From contig JAUNCS010000001.1 in the NCBI GenBank assembly GCA_030526485.1, positions 62,001 through 126,000 of the forward strand: 64,000 nt of DNA, written 5' to 3'. This document shows positions 51,772-60,216 of this stretch, in pieces (positions within the stretch are counted from its first letter, which is position 1; the number at the start of each line of letters is the position of its first letter). The position numbers were made by a program, and so were the translations under genes. Origin of the DNA: Erysipelotrichaceae bacterium (GTDB lineage: Bacteria; Bacillota_I; Bacilli_A; Erysipelotrichales; Erysipelotrichaceae). Under the pieces are notes generated by a model. The model was not told where the DNA came from, did no database searches, and saw only the letters and a list, made by a program, of their open reading frames with translations.

Positions 51772-53145
51772 ATGAAGAAAATTAAGACTTTATTTTTAGT
51801 ATCTATATTATTAGTAATTACTGTCTTAACAGTAAGTTTTGATTTTGAAAAAAATAAGGTATCCTTGCTAGATAATAGAATGCTGACTGAACTCAATGTG
51901 ATTAGCTCGGATAATATCGATAACTATATCAGTGATAGAGTTGGCTTGCGTAAGGAAATGGTTGGAATATACAACTGGATTAATGCAAAACTATTCAATG
52001 TTTCTACCCATCCAAGTAAGCTGCTAGGCAAAGATAATAATCTATTTCCAATGCCTGATGATTATGTTGAATATGGAAGTTATCATGAGAAATTTTTGAA
52101 TTCAATAAAAATTATTCAGGATTATTGTTTAAACAGGGGTGTGGATTTCTACTTCGTATTAGATCCATCAAAGGCAGTGATTGAATCTTATTTACTTCCA
52201 GATGGTGTAAATGTAAATTCAAAATGGATTGAAGAATTTGTAGAAAAATCAAAAGAAAAAGGCATTAACATTATTGATAACTATAGTTATTTAAAAGAAA
52301 TCAGTGAAAATGGCGAAAGATTATATAACGATCAGTATGATGTATATCACTGGAGTGACTATGGTGCTTATATGGGTATAAATAATATTTTAGAAAATAT
52401 TAAAAATGACTATAACAATATTGGCGTAAATAAATTATCAGATTTTAATATTGAAAAACATAACATTAAAGGTTCTTTATTTGGTTCGCAGTTTATTGAT
52501 GAAGAAATCGATTACTATACACCGAAATTAAAAACGGATAATCATGCAGATGCTTATAAAGAAAACCTAAATTTCCATGAAGATTTTGAAGAATTTTATT
52601 ATTTTGAAACCGGTGATGAAGAAAAACCAAATGTTCTAGCTTTTGAGGGATCATATCTGATTTCTGAAGATAGAACCGAAAGATTTATAGCCAATAATTT
52701 TAATAAAACCATTGCAGTACATAACTATCAGAACATCTACAATATCGATTACTATTTCAATATCTTCCAACCAGATATCGTTATATTTGAAATAGCTGAT
52801 TATGTGCTTATTGAATACTATTTTAGTGAGTACTATATGGAAACTATGAAACTGCAGGAAGCTTATTCAGATTATTCTAGCTATAAAGTTGAGGAAATTG
52901 AATTGTCGGGATATGAAATATCTCAAAAAGGAATGTATGAAGAAATGATAGTTCCAAAGGAACTTGAGTATACATATGCCTATCTAATAACAGAAAATGG
53001 GGTATATGATTTCTATGATTTAGACAATGACTATATGGCAATAACTCTATTAAGTAATACAATAGAGAATGCTGACGAAAGCAAAATCACGTTTGTAGAC
53101 ACTGTCTCACAAATTAAATATGAATGTAAGATAAAAGGAAGTTAA
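51772..53145 (+). CDS. DHHW/AlgX-like acyl-transfer partner
   Basis: 457 residues from ATG 51772. The frame is open from 51700, but that part overlaps the MBOAT gene. One N-terminal membrane anchor (about 5-23), then LLDNRMLTELNVISSDNIDN (32-51) and DRVGLRKEM, the AlgX/AlgJ-like entry motif, and YFVLDPSKAVIESYLLPDG. YHWSDYGAY (192-200) provides the DxxHW-type active-site strand named for the DHHW family. It is thought to transfer acyl groups from the MBOAT protein to polysaccharide. The second half (about 270-457) is not recognised and is probably beta-rich. The junction TTCTAATATGAA is the same as in the minus-strand pair at 56803. Confidence 0.8.
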   Translation: MKKIKTLFLVSILLVITVLTVSFDFEKNKVSLLDNRMLTELNVISSDNIDNYISDRVGLRKEMVGIYNWINAKLFNVSTHPSKLLGKDNNLFPMPDDYVEYGSYHEKFLNSIKIIQDYCLNRGVDFYFVLDPSKAVIESYLLPDGVNVNSKWIEEFVEKSKEKGINIIDNYSYLKEISENGERLYNDQYDVYHWSDYGAYMGINNILENIKNDYNNIGVNKLSDFNIEKHNIKGSLFGSQFIDEEIDYYTPKLKTDNHADAYKENLNFHEDFEEFYYFETGDEEKPNVLAFEGSYLISEDRTERFIANNFNKTIAVHNYQNIYNIDYYFNIFQPDIVIFEIADYVLIEYYFSEYYMETMKLQEAYSDYSSYKVEEIELSGYEISQKGMYEEMIVPKELEYTYAYLITENGVYDFYDLDNDYMAITLLSNTIENADESKITFVDTVSQIKYECKIKGS

Positions 53146-53147
53146 AA

Positions 53148-54590
53148 ATGGATAAGAAAGTAATAATAAACTACATCTATAACATTCTCTACCAGGTAGC
53201 AAAGAATGTTCTATCAATTGTAATAGTTCCGTACGTATTAGGAACACTGGGTGAAAGTGTACTGGGCATCAGTGACTTCGCCAGCAATATTGCCTCATGG
53301 TTTATTCTGTTTGGTGTATTAGGCGTAAATATCTATGGTAATAGAGAAATTGCCAAGGTAAGAGACAACAAGGAAAATCTATCTAGAACTTTCTTTGAAA
53401 TCTTATTTATGCAGGTACTAAATATGGCAGTAGCTTTAACACTATTTGTTTGCTACAGCAAGTATCTGGTTACTTCAAACAACTTAATCTACTACCTTAC
53501 ATGTTTAACAATCATCTCTAATGCTATTGATATTTCCTGGTTCTACTTTGGTGTTGAATACTTCAAAATTGTTTCAATCAGAAATATTGTTATTAAGATT
53601 CTGGGTGTTGCCCTAATTATGCTGCTAGTTAAAAAGCCAGAAGATCTATGGATTTATGTAATCATCAATGGCGCTGGTGACTTACTTGGAAATATTGCAA
53701 TGTTCTTTGGCTTAAAGAAATATATTTCTAAAGTTAAATTCAGTATTATTGATGCTTATAAACATCACTTCATCTCAACATTTATTTTATTTATCCCAAC
53801 TATCGCTAATAATGTTTATAACTTATTAGATCAGACAATGCTTGGTTTCTTAATTGAAGATAAGGGTGAAGTTGCTTTATATAAGACAGCGCATAGCTTT
53901 GTTAAGATGTTTCTATACTTTACTACATCTCTAGGTGCAGCTATGCTTCCAAGAATTGCTAACACATTCTATAAAGACAATAACTATGATGAAGTAAGCA
54001 AGTATATTAACACAACATTCAAATACACATTATTTATCGCTATTCCAATGATGTGCGGTTTCTGTTTTGTGGCTCCATACTTTATCCCATGGTACCTGCC
54101 AAAACAGCCATCAATCGTCCAACTGATTCAGGTATCTTGTCCAATTATTCTTTTGATCTCTGTATCAAATGTTCTTGGTTATCAGTTCCTTATTCCAACA
54201 GGACACAATAAGGAATATACAACTTCATTGATTATTGGTGCTGTAACAAACGCAATCGCTAATTTCATCTTAATCCCTAGATTCTTAGGTATTGGTGCTG
54301 CTATCGGTAGTGTGGTGGCTGAATTTGCCGTAATGTTTACACAGTTCCTGTTTGTAAGAAATAAGCTGAAGGTTCATGCCTTAGGCAATACTATTAAATA
54401 TGCAATTGCAGCTGCTTTAATGTCAGCAATCGTCGTTGTACTTGGTAACTTCTTGGGTGCATCATTTATTACTAATGCTATTCAGGCAGTACTTGGTGCT
54501 TCTATCTATTTCATAACTCTAATTATCTTAAAAGAAGAAATGGTATTCAGTGTTGTTGAAAAATTAAAACAGCGTATCAAGAGGGCTTAA
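53148..54590 (+). CDS. Polysaccharide flippase (Wzx/PST family), copy 2
   Basis: 480 residues, about 14 membrane segments. It is a close paralogue of 5637-7088: the same start (DKKVIINYIYNILYQVAKN), LGESVLGISDFASNIASWFI, NREIAKVRDNKENLSRTFFE, ISWFYFGVEYFKIVSIRN and LDQTMLG. It probably exports a lipid-linked unit similar to that of copy 1. AAGGA lies upstream, two bases after the DHHW-type gene. A paralogous pair 46 kb apart in one locus points to duplication of a whole polymer module. Confidence 0.88.
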   Translation: MDKKVIINYIYNILYQVAKNVLSIVIVPYVLGTLGESVLGISDFASNIASWFILFGVLGVNIYGNREIAKVRDNKENLSRTFFEILFMQVLNMAVALTLFVCYSKYLVTSNNLIYYLTCLTIISNAIDISWFYFGVEYFKIVSIRNIVIKILGVALIMLLVKKPEDLWIYVIINGAGDLLGNIAMFFGLKKYISKVKFSIIDAYKHHFISTFILFIPTIANNVYNLLDQTMLGFLIEDKGEVALYKTAHSFVKMFLYFTTSLGAAMLPRIANTFYKDNNYDEVSKYINTTFKYTLFIAIPMMCGFCFVAPYFIPWYLPKQPSIVQLIQVSCPIILLISVSNVLGYQFLIPTGHNKEYTTSLIIGAVTNAIANFILIPRFLGIGAAIGSVVAEFAVMFTQFLFVRNKLKVHALGNTIKYAIAAALMSAIVVVLGNFLGASFITNAIQAVLGASIYFITLIILKEEMVFSVVEKLKQRIKRA

Positions 54591-54591
54591 G

Positions 54592-55785
54592 ATGTCTATT
54601 GTTTCTAAAATTAAAGAAAGTAAATTATACGAAGTTTATCATTTTCATGCTAAGTACTATAAAACCAGAAATGATGAAAAAATAGAACTGGCTAAAAATG
54701 TGAAATGTGAAAAATTATTCAATGATGATAAAGTTCATTTCTTTGGCTATTACGATAAACCTTGCTTTGCGTATGGAAAGTCTTTAAGCCATCGAGTAAA
54801 TGTTGATAACTTTGATTATTCACAAACTATTGATATCCTGGTTGATGATAAAAAAGTTTCTACTTCAAAAGCCTGGAATCTTCAACAGGGTTCAATGAGC
54901 ACCTGGATGGATGAAAATCATATTATTCATAATGACTTCGATGGAAATAAGTTCATCAGTAAGATTGTTGATATCAATACTTTAGAAAGCAGAATTATTG
55001 ATTTTCCAATTTATTCTGTAAGCAAGAATAAGAAGTTTGCCTTAAGTTTGAATTTCTCCAGACTTGCAAAGCTTAGAAAAGACTATGGTTATTTCAATCT
55101 TCCATATAATGATTTACCAGCTGAAAATGAAGATGGTATTTACTATGTCGATATCGAAAACAACACCAATCATCTTTGGTTAACATTAGAAGAAATAATA
55201 AACTTTAAAACCAGAGAAAATATGAAGGGCGCTGTTCACAAAGTTAACCATATTGATATCTCGCCAAATAATGATAAAGCAATCTTCTTACACAGATGGT
55301 TTGTGGGTAAAACCAAATATACCAGATTATTATGTGTAGACATCAATACTAAAGAATTACGCTTACTGGCTGACAACGATATGGTTTCTCATATGTGCTG
55401 GTATGGAAATGACAAGGTCTTTGGTTTCTTAAGAGGCAACAATAATAAAGATGGTTATTTCTTTATTGATATGAATGGCAATCAGAAGCATTTAGTACAC
55501 GACTTACTAATTGATGATGGTCATCCAACCGTTCTTAATGAAAGATATATTGTGACAGATGGCTATCCTGATTACACTTGTAAATCAAAACTGATGCTGA
55601 TAGATTTAAAAAACAACACCGTAAGTGTTGTTGGTAGATTCTATTCATATAAGAAATTCCAGGATGATAGACGCTGCGACCTTCATCCTCGATTCGATGT
55701 TGATTCCAAGTGCCTGACAATTGATTCAGTATGTTTAGGAATCAGAAATATATATCATATAGATCTAAGTGAAGTAGTAGAGTAA
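54592..55785 (+). CDS. Cytosolic protein of unknown function, possible beta-propeller
   Basis: 397 residues, no signal peptide and no membrane segment. I do not recognise the function. Repeating short strands with aromatic and Asp/Asn-Gly turns (HFFGYYDKPCF near 50-60; NLQQGSMSTWMDENHIIHND near 100-119; HMCWYGNDKVFGFLRG near 264; DGHPTVLNERYIVTDGYPDY near 305-324; RRCDLHPRFD near 362) suggest a TolB or WD40-like propeller. Several conserved-looking Asp, His and Trp residues lie in these turns. It follows the flippase by one base and is the last gene of the unit, so a role in polymer synthesis or sensing is likely. Polar, charged surface and many Lys are in keeping with the flanking genes. Confidence 0.8.
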   Translation: MSIVSKIKESKLYEVYHFHAKYYKTRNDEKIELAKNVKCEKLFNDDKVHFFGYYDKPCFAYGKSLSHRVNVDNFDYSQTIDILVDDKKVSTSKAWNLQQGSMSTWMDENHIIHNDFDGNKFISKIVDINTLESRIIDFPIYSVSKNKKFALSLNFSRLAKLRKDYGYFNLPYNDLPAENEDGIYYVDIENNTNHLWLTLEEIINFKTRENMKGAVHKVNHIDISPNNDKAIFLHRWFVGKTKYTRLLCVDINTKELRLLADNDMVSHMCWYGNDKVFGFLRGNNNKDGYFFIDMNGNQKHLVHDLLIDDGHPTVLNERYIVTDGYPDYTCKSKLMLIDLKNNTVSVVGRFYSYKKFQDDRRCDLHPRFDVDSKCLTIDSVCLGIRNIYHIDLSEVVE

Positions 55786-55800
55786 TCTGCTACTTTTTAT
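55772..55800 (+). terminator. Terminator inside the ends of two convergent genes
   Basis: AAGTAGTAG (55772-55780) pairs with CTGCTACTT (55787-55795), 9 bp with one wobble, loop of six, then TTTTTAT. The plus-strand stop (55783-55785) is in the loop, and the minus-strand stop (55790-55792) is in the right arm. Confidence 0.65.
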
Positions 55801-56803
55801 ATGCTTCAGCAGTTTCAATTAACAGATTAATAAAAGATTCTATATTATCTGAATTAACCCATTGGCCAAATCCCTGTTCATACAGATATGGATAATAGGC
55901 GTGGAAACATGTACATTCTAAAACCATATCACTTACTTCGGCATTGTAATGTGAGTTATCAATCCAGTAAGAATTATCAGTAGTAATATCATTGTAACCA
56001 GAGAAGTTACAAAACTCAGTTACTTCAGCTAATTGTCTTAAGAATTCAAAATAATTTAAATCTAATGATGCTTCATAAGTTACATAATGCATAGGGTTAG
56101 TGAAGACTGTCAGTTTGATATTATTTGAATCACATAGTTCTTTTAACTCTTTGATTTCATTGATGGTTTCTTCTAATCGGTAACTATTGCCAATGCTTGG
56201 CTCAACATTTTCAAAGTCATATTTTGAAGCTTCCTGACCATAGTCTGAGTTCCAGCCAAATTCATAGAAACGATAAGCATAGGAATCATCAAATTCATGT
56301 TTAGATATGATATTTAAATATGATTCTAAGCTCATTGCCGGGTCGATATAAAGTGAATAAAACTTTAATGGGTTATTTATCGATAATTCATAAGGTGCGT
56401 TAGAAGCACTGTTATGGCTGTCTGGATCGATGGTATAAGATAAGCTATCAACTCCTAAATAAATATTTTTGGGATAGATATCATTCTTGATTAAAGTCTT
56501 AACATTCTCCAAAGCTTCTTTTGGTGTTCCCTCAGAATAAGTCATATTGTAAGCTGTCTGACCCCAAATATTATTTACGTGGATATTGCCAACTCTGCTT
56601 GAACCAAAGACGAAGGAATCAAATTTATCAGGATTATTTAAGATGTAATTCATCTTGATATAGTTCTTGTTTGGTTCAACTCCATTGTCTTTAATGTTTA
56701 AAGAATGAAAGACATTAAATGGATCAATCGCATAAGAAAAAGCTATGGAAATTACGCCAAGTATTAAAGTAAATAATAAGACTTTAGTAACAAACTTTTT
56801 CAT
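55790..56803 (-). CDS. Membrane-anchored SGNH-like acyl-transfer partner, copy 3
   Basis: 337 residues from ATG 56803 on the minus strand; the frame is open to 56836, but that overlaps the MBOAT gene. One membrane anchor (about 5-25), then an outside domain with FDSFVFGSSRVGNI (61-74), a GSSR variant of the serine block, and a possible Asp-x-x-His in WIDNSHYNAE (about 288-297). It is the presumed partner of the upstream MBOAT at 56805. It is shorter than the partner at 43480 and shares only the SGNH layout. It ends in the shared terminator at 55772. Confidence 0.7.
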   Translation of the reverse strand: MKKFVTKVLLFTLILGVISIAFSYAIDPFNVFHSLNIKDNGVEPNKNYIKMNYILNNPDKFDSFVFGSSRVGNIHVNNIWGQTAYNMTYSEGTPKEALENVKTLIKNDIYPKNIYLGVDSLSYTIDPDSHNSASNAPYELSINNPLKFYSLYIDPAMSLESYLNIISKHEFDDSYAYRFYEFGWNSDYGQEASKYDFENVEPSIGNSYRLEETINEIKELKELCDSNNIKLTVFTNPMHYVTYEASLDLNYFEFLRQLAEVTEFCNFSGYNDITTDNSYWIDNSHYNAEVSDMVLECTCFHAYYPYLYEQGFGQWVNSDNIESFINLLIETAEAYKK

Positions 56804-56804
56804 A

Positions 56805-58238
56805 TTAGAACTGGAAATAAATAAAGTTAACTTCACCTACATAATGCAGGAATAAAATAGCTAAGACTAACACAAAGTAAATAGTATATCTAATAACGAT
56901 ATTCTGTTTACTGATATAAGCAATTACATCTGTATTCATATTGAAGATATCAAAACCGATAAGTGGTATCAGGTAAATAGCCAGGTATATTAATAATTCA
57001 ATTGCTGATTTATCAAAACTGTATAAACCAGAAACAATATAGTTCTTAGGATTAGTAATACCAGCAAACATATGCTTAATAACATATAGAGCTTCATGGA
57101 TATTCTGTGCTCTAAAGAAGACCCAGGCAAACATCATAATAATGAAGATAAGAATTACTCTGATAAACCAGATCAGGGTAAACTGTTTCTTTTCTTTTTT
57201 AATGTGGAAGATGTCTTCAATAATCTGCAATAAGCCATGAATGCCACCCCATATTACAAAGGTGATATTAGCGCCATGCCATAAGCCACTGATCAGGAAG
57301 GTAACCAAAAGGTTAAAGTAATGTCTTGGTTTTGAACATCTGTTTCCACCTAATGGAATATAGACATAATCTTTAAACCATGATGATAAAGAGATATGCC
57401 ACTTAGACCAGAATTCTTTAACAGTAGTAGAGAAATAAGGAGACTTAAAGTTATCCATTAATTTAATGCCTAAAAGTTTAGCTGAACCCTTGGCAATATC
57501 TGAGTAACCTGAGAAGTCGCAATATATTTCGATTGAAAAGAAGATAGCTGCCAAGACAAAGGCAAAGCCTTCATAGAATGATAGATTGTTGTAAACCTTA
57601 TCAACCATAACCGCTAAGTTATCCGCAATAACAATCTTTTTAAAGAAACCCCAAGCCATAAGTTTCATGCCATATGTGGCGGTATTGTAATCAAAATAAC
57701 GTTCCTTCTTTAATTGCGGTAACAGGTTTTCTGGTCTTTCGATTGGACCAGCAACAAGTTGCGGGAAGAAAGATACGAAAGTTGCATAATAACCAAAGTG
57801 TCTTTCAACTTGAATGTTGCCACGATAGACATCAATCACATAACTTAAGGTCTGAAAGGTATAGAAAGAAATACCTACCGGTAGTAATAAATTAAGTGTT
57901 GGCGTATTTAACTTGATGGCAAACAGTGAGAAAACACTGGTCATCAGATCAAAGAAGAAGTTCAGATATTTAAAGACAAAAAGAACTCCTAAACAGCTGA
58001 TTAAAGTAAATAATAAAATGATATTTTTCTTTTCGCGATACTTATCAATCAGGATAGCTGATAAGTAGGAAATGATTGTCGTAAACAAAATCAGGAATAC
58101 ATATTTCGCATTCCAGGACATATAAAAATAATAAGAAGCTACAAACAATAAAGTCCAACGATACTTGTGTGGCAGTAACCAGTACAAGGTAAATACGATC
58201 GGTAAAAATATTGCGTAGCTTAAAGAATTAAACAACAT
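56805..58238 (-). CDS. MBOAT family O-acyltransferase, copy 3
   Basis: 477 residues, about 11 membrane segments. N-terminus FNSLSYAIFLPIVFTLYWLL is the AlgI/PatA-like start. Core: FFPQLVAGPIERPENLLPQL, YCDFSGYSDIAKGSAKLLGI, NFKSPYFSTTVKEFWSKWH, SSWFKDYVYIPLGGNR, and ISGLWHGANITFVIWG with the invariant His. The start ATG 58238 has no Shine-Dalgarno; TATAAT lies six bases upstream on the minus strand, so the mRNA could be leaderless. It is followed by its SGNH-type partner (stop and start one base apart). Confidence 0.93.
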   Translation of the reverse strand: MLFNSLSYAIFLPIVFTLYWLLPHKYRWTLLFVASYYFYMSWNAKYVFLILFTTIISYLSAILIDKYREKKNIILLFTLISCLGVLFVFKYLNFFFDLMTSVFSLFAIKLNTPTLNLLLPVGISFYTFQTLSYVIDVYRGNIQVERHFGYYATFVSFFPQLVAGPIERPENLLPQLKKERYFDYNTATYGMKLMAWGFFKKIVIADNLAVMVDKVYNNLSFYEGFAFVLAAIFFSIEIYCDFSGYSDIAKGSAKLLGIKLMDNFKSPYFSTTVKEFWSKWHISLSSWFKDYVYIPLGGNRCSKPRHYFNLLVTFLISGLWHGANITFVIWGGIHGLLQIIEDIFHIKKEKKQFTLIWFIRVILIFIIMMFAWVFFRAQNIHEALYVIKHMFAGITNPKNYIVSGLYSFDKSAIELLIYLAIYLIPLIGFDIFNMNTDVIAYISKQNIVIRYTIYFVLVLAILFLHYVGEVNFIYFQF

Positions 58239-58244
58239 AAATCT

Positions 58245-58250
58245 ATTATA
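58245..58250 (-). promoter_or_regulatory. -10 element six bases before the 58238 start
   Basis: On the minus strand TATAAT is followed by AGATTT and ATG. It lies in the 18-base gap between the lipid kinase and MBOAT genes. Confidence 0.4.
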
Positions 58251-58256
58251 AATTAA

Positions 58257-59147
58257 TTATTTCTTATTAATAATCTCAATGGCTTTATTAATATTTTTGA
58301 TAGTAACTTTATTAGGATTTCCACCATATTCACCATCAAGAGTCCAGGCTAAATCACCATCAGCTTCAAAATGAATTTCGTTAGTAGTAAAAGAAAGTAC
58401 AACATCGGACTTTTTAGTTAAGCCTAAGAAATAGCGATTGATTTCATTTAGTTCCAAAAGATCCTTTGGCATCTTTACTAAAAGCACTTCAAAAAGACCA
58501 TCATCCAGTTTTACTTTCTTTCTATCTAACTGGTATACACCGCCAACCGAATATGTGTTGGTAACCATACCGTAGATAAAATCACCTTCACCACTATATT
58601 CTTTTGAATGAATCTTCAAGTGATGGGATTTGATGTCACTGATACTTTTAATCCCTTCTATTAGATAGGCTAAATGACCAAGAATGTTTTTGATATCCTG
58701 GGGCGTGGCATAAGAGACTCTGGTGAAAGCTCCAAAGGCGGCAATATAGATAAAGTGTCTTCTGTTAAACTTGCCAATATCAAAAGAATTGGCTTTGCCC
58801 TTAACCACAAATTCAGCAGCTTCTATCATATTTTTGGGTATCTTTAAACTGCTGGCAAAGTCGTTGGTGGAACCTGCTGGAATATAACCTAATAGTGGCA
58901 GTTTCTCATTCTTGGAATACATCAAACCACTGGTAACTTCATTAAGTGTTCCATCTCCTCCTGAACAGATAATCAAATCATATTTATGACAGTTCTTTTT
59001 GATATAGATAGTAGCTTCACCAGACTTTCTGGTTGGAACAACTGTTAAATCATACTCAGCTTTCGCAAAGATATTTAAAATGTCATACAGATAATTCTTA
59101 ATCTGCATTTTGCCGGCATTAGGATTATAAATAAAAAGTGTTTTCAC
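58257..59147 (-). CDS. Diacylglycerol kinase-like lipid kinase (DagK/YegS type)
   Basis: 296 residues. TLFIYNPNAGKMQ (3-15) is the family entry motif; GGDGTLNEVTSGL (63-75) is the ATP-binding signature; GYIPAGSTNDFASSL follows near 86-100; the C-terminal part has DGLFEVLLVKM and an acidic metal-binding region. It phosphorylates diacylglycerol or a similar lipid, returning it to phospholipid synthesis; lipoteichoic-acid-type polymerisation releases diacylglycerol, but no active LtaS is seen in this window. The start is GTG 59147, six bases after a TACAAT hexamer and without a Shine-Dalgarno. It is the first gene of a three-gene minus-strand unit. Confidence 0.88.
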   Translation of the reverse strand: MKTLFIYNPNAGKMQIKNYLYDILNIFAKAEYDLTVVPTRKSGEATIYIKKNCHKYDLIICSGGDGTLNEVTSGLMYSKNEKLPLLGYIPAGSTNDFASSLKIPKNMIEAAEFVVKGKANSFDIGKFNRRHFIYIAAFGAFTRVSYATPQDIKNILGHLAYLIEGIKSISDIKSHHLKIHSKEYSGEGDFIYGMVTNTYSVGGVYQLDRKKVKLDDGLFEVLLVKMPKDLLELNEINRYFLGLTKKSDVVLSFTTNEIHFEADGDLAWTLDGEYGGNPNKVTIKNINKAIEIINKK

Positions 59148-59153
59148 AACTTC

Positions 59154-59166
59154 ATTGTACTATAAT
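59154..59166. promoter_or_regulatory. Two back-to-back -10 hexamers (divergent)
   Basis: ATTGTACTATAAT: the plus strand reads TATAAT (59161-59166) toward pduL; the minus strand reads TACAAT (59154-59159) toward the GTG start at 59147. The two lie one base apart, so polymerase could use only one at a time. Confidence 0.45.
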
Positions 59167-59205
59167 AGAAATGATAAAAAATGTATTAAAAGGAGATATG
59201 AAATA

Positions 59206-59778
59206 ATGGCTAATACAGTATTAGTAGAAACTTCTGCTAGACACGTACATGTAACTAGAGAACAGGTTGAAATCCTTTTCGGTGCTGGTCATCAGCTAAC
59301 TAACAAGAAGGACTTAAGCCAGCCAGGTCAGTTCGCATGTGAAGAAAAAGTAACTATCGTTGGTCCTAAGGGTGAATTAAAGGCTTCTATCCTTGGTCCT
59401 GAAAGAGCTGCTGCTCAGGTTGAATTATCTTTAACTGATGCTAGAACTGTTGGTTTAGTAGCACAGGTTAAGGAATCAGGTGACATTGCTGGTACAGCTG
59501 GTTGTAAATTAGTTGGTCCTGCTGGTGAAGTAGAAATCGAATGTGGTGTTATCGCTGCAAAGAGACACGTACATTTAGATCCAAAGACTGCTGAAGAATT
59601 TGGTGTACAGAATGGCGAAATCATCGGTATCAAGGTTGCTTCTGAAGGCAGATCATTAACTTTCGGCGATGTAGTAGTAAGAGTATCTGAAAAGTTTGCT
59701 CCTGCAGCTCATATCGATACAGATGAAGCTAATGCAGCTGGTCTAAAGGGCGCTGTAATGGGCGAAATCGTTAAATAA
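59206..59778 (+). CDS. pduL: Phosphate propanoyltransferase (PduL type)
   Basis: 190 residues from ATG 59206, with AAGGAG about 11 bases upstream; an open frame from 59155 would overlap the promoter and is unlikely. The two zinc-site His-Val-His motifs are SARHVHVTREQ (10-20) and AKRHVHLDPKTAEEFG, with LTNKKDLSQPGQFACEE and a repeated domain layout. PduL swaps CoA and phosphate on propanoyl or acetyl groups, giving acyl phosphate for ATP generation. The short N-terminus has no encapsulation peptide, and no microcompartment genes are present, so it is probably a cytosolic phosphate acetyltransferase. A strong terminator follows. Codon choice is strongly biased, which suggests high expression. 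Confidence 0.93.
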   Translation: MANTVLVETSARHVHVTREQVEILFGAGHQLTNKKDLSQPGQFACEEKVTIVGPKGELKASILGPERAAAQVELSLTDARTVGLVAQVKESGDIAGTAGCKLVGPAGEVEIECGVIAAKRHVHLDPKTAEEFGVQNGEIIGIKVASEGRSLTFGDVVVRVSEKFAPAAHIDTDEANAAGLKGAVMGEIVK

Positions 59779-59803
59779 TCATTTAAAAATTATAAGTAAT
59801 CAT

Positions 59804-59839
59804 AAAAAAGTGTATTGCGAAGTGCGATACACTTTTTTT
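59804..59839 (+). terminator. Rho-independent terminator after pduL
   Basis: AGTGTAT...ATACACT hairpin (arms about 59809-59818 and 59823-59833) with A run before and TTTTTTT after, potentially working in both directions. Confidence 0.85.
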
Positions 59840-59892
59840 CTTACGTAAAAACAAGGTAAAATGATTATGACTCACGTGGAGGAGTTTTTATT

Positions 59893-60198
59893 ATGAAGAT
59901 TATAAACACAAAAGAATTTAATGAAATAAAAAATGAAGGAAATCTGGTTATTGATTTCTATGCTGACTGGTGTGGACCTTGTAAAATGTTAAGTCCAGTA
60001 CTGGAAAAAATCAGCGCTGATTATCCAAATGTTAACTTTGTTAAAGTAAACTGCGATAACGATGAAGAACTGGCTATGGAATTTGGTGTTATGTCTATTC
60101 CAGCTGTATTCATGCTTAAAGATGGCAAGGTAGTGAATAAGTTTGTTGGTTCTCAGCCTGAAAGCAAGATTACTCAATTACTAGACGAATCATTCTAA
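59893..60198 (+). CDS. trxA: Thioredoxin
   Basis: 101 residues, the normal thioredoxin length. FYADWCGPCKMLSPVL holds the WCGPC active site (26-30); FVKVNCDNDEELAMEFG and MSIPAVFMLKDGK supply the cis-Pro. It reduces cytosolic disulfides. GGAGGAG is well spaced before ATG 59893. It is separated from pduL by a terminator, so it has its own promoter; TAAAAT near 59858 is a weak candidate. The Na/Pi cotransporter gene starts 18 bases later, perhaps in the same transcript. Confidence 0.97.
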   Translation: MKIINTKEFNEIKNEGNLVIDFYADWCGPCKMLSPVLEKISADYPNVNFVKVNCDNDEELAMEFGVMSIPAVFMLKDGKVVNKFVGSQPESKITQLLDESF

Positions 60199-60216
60199 GA
60201 CTAAAAGGGACAATAT

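Noticed and set aside
59155-59205. N-terminal extension of PduL
   Set aside because: Overlaps the promoter hexamer; family proteins start at the position of ATG 59206.
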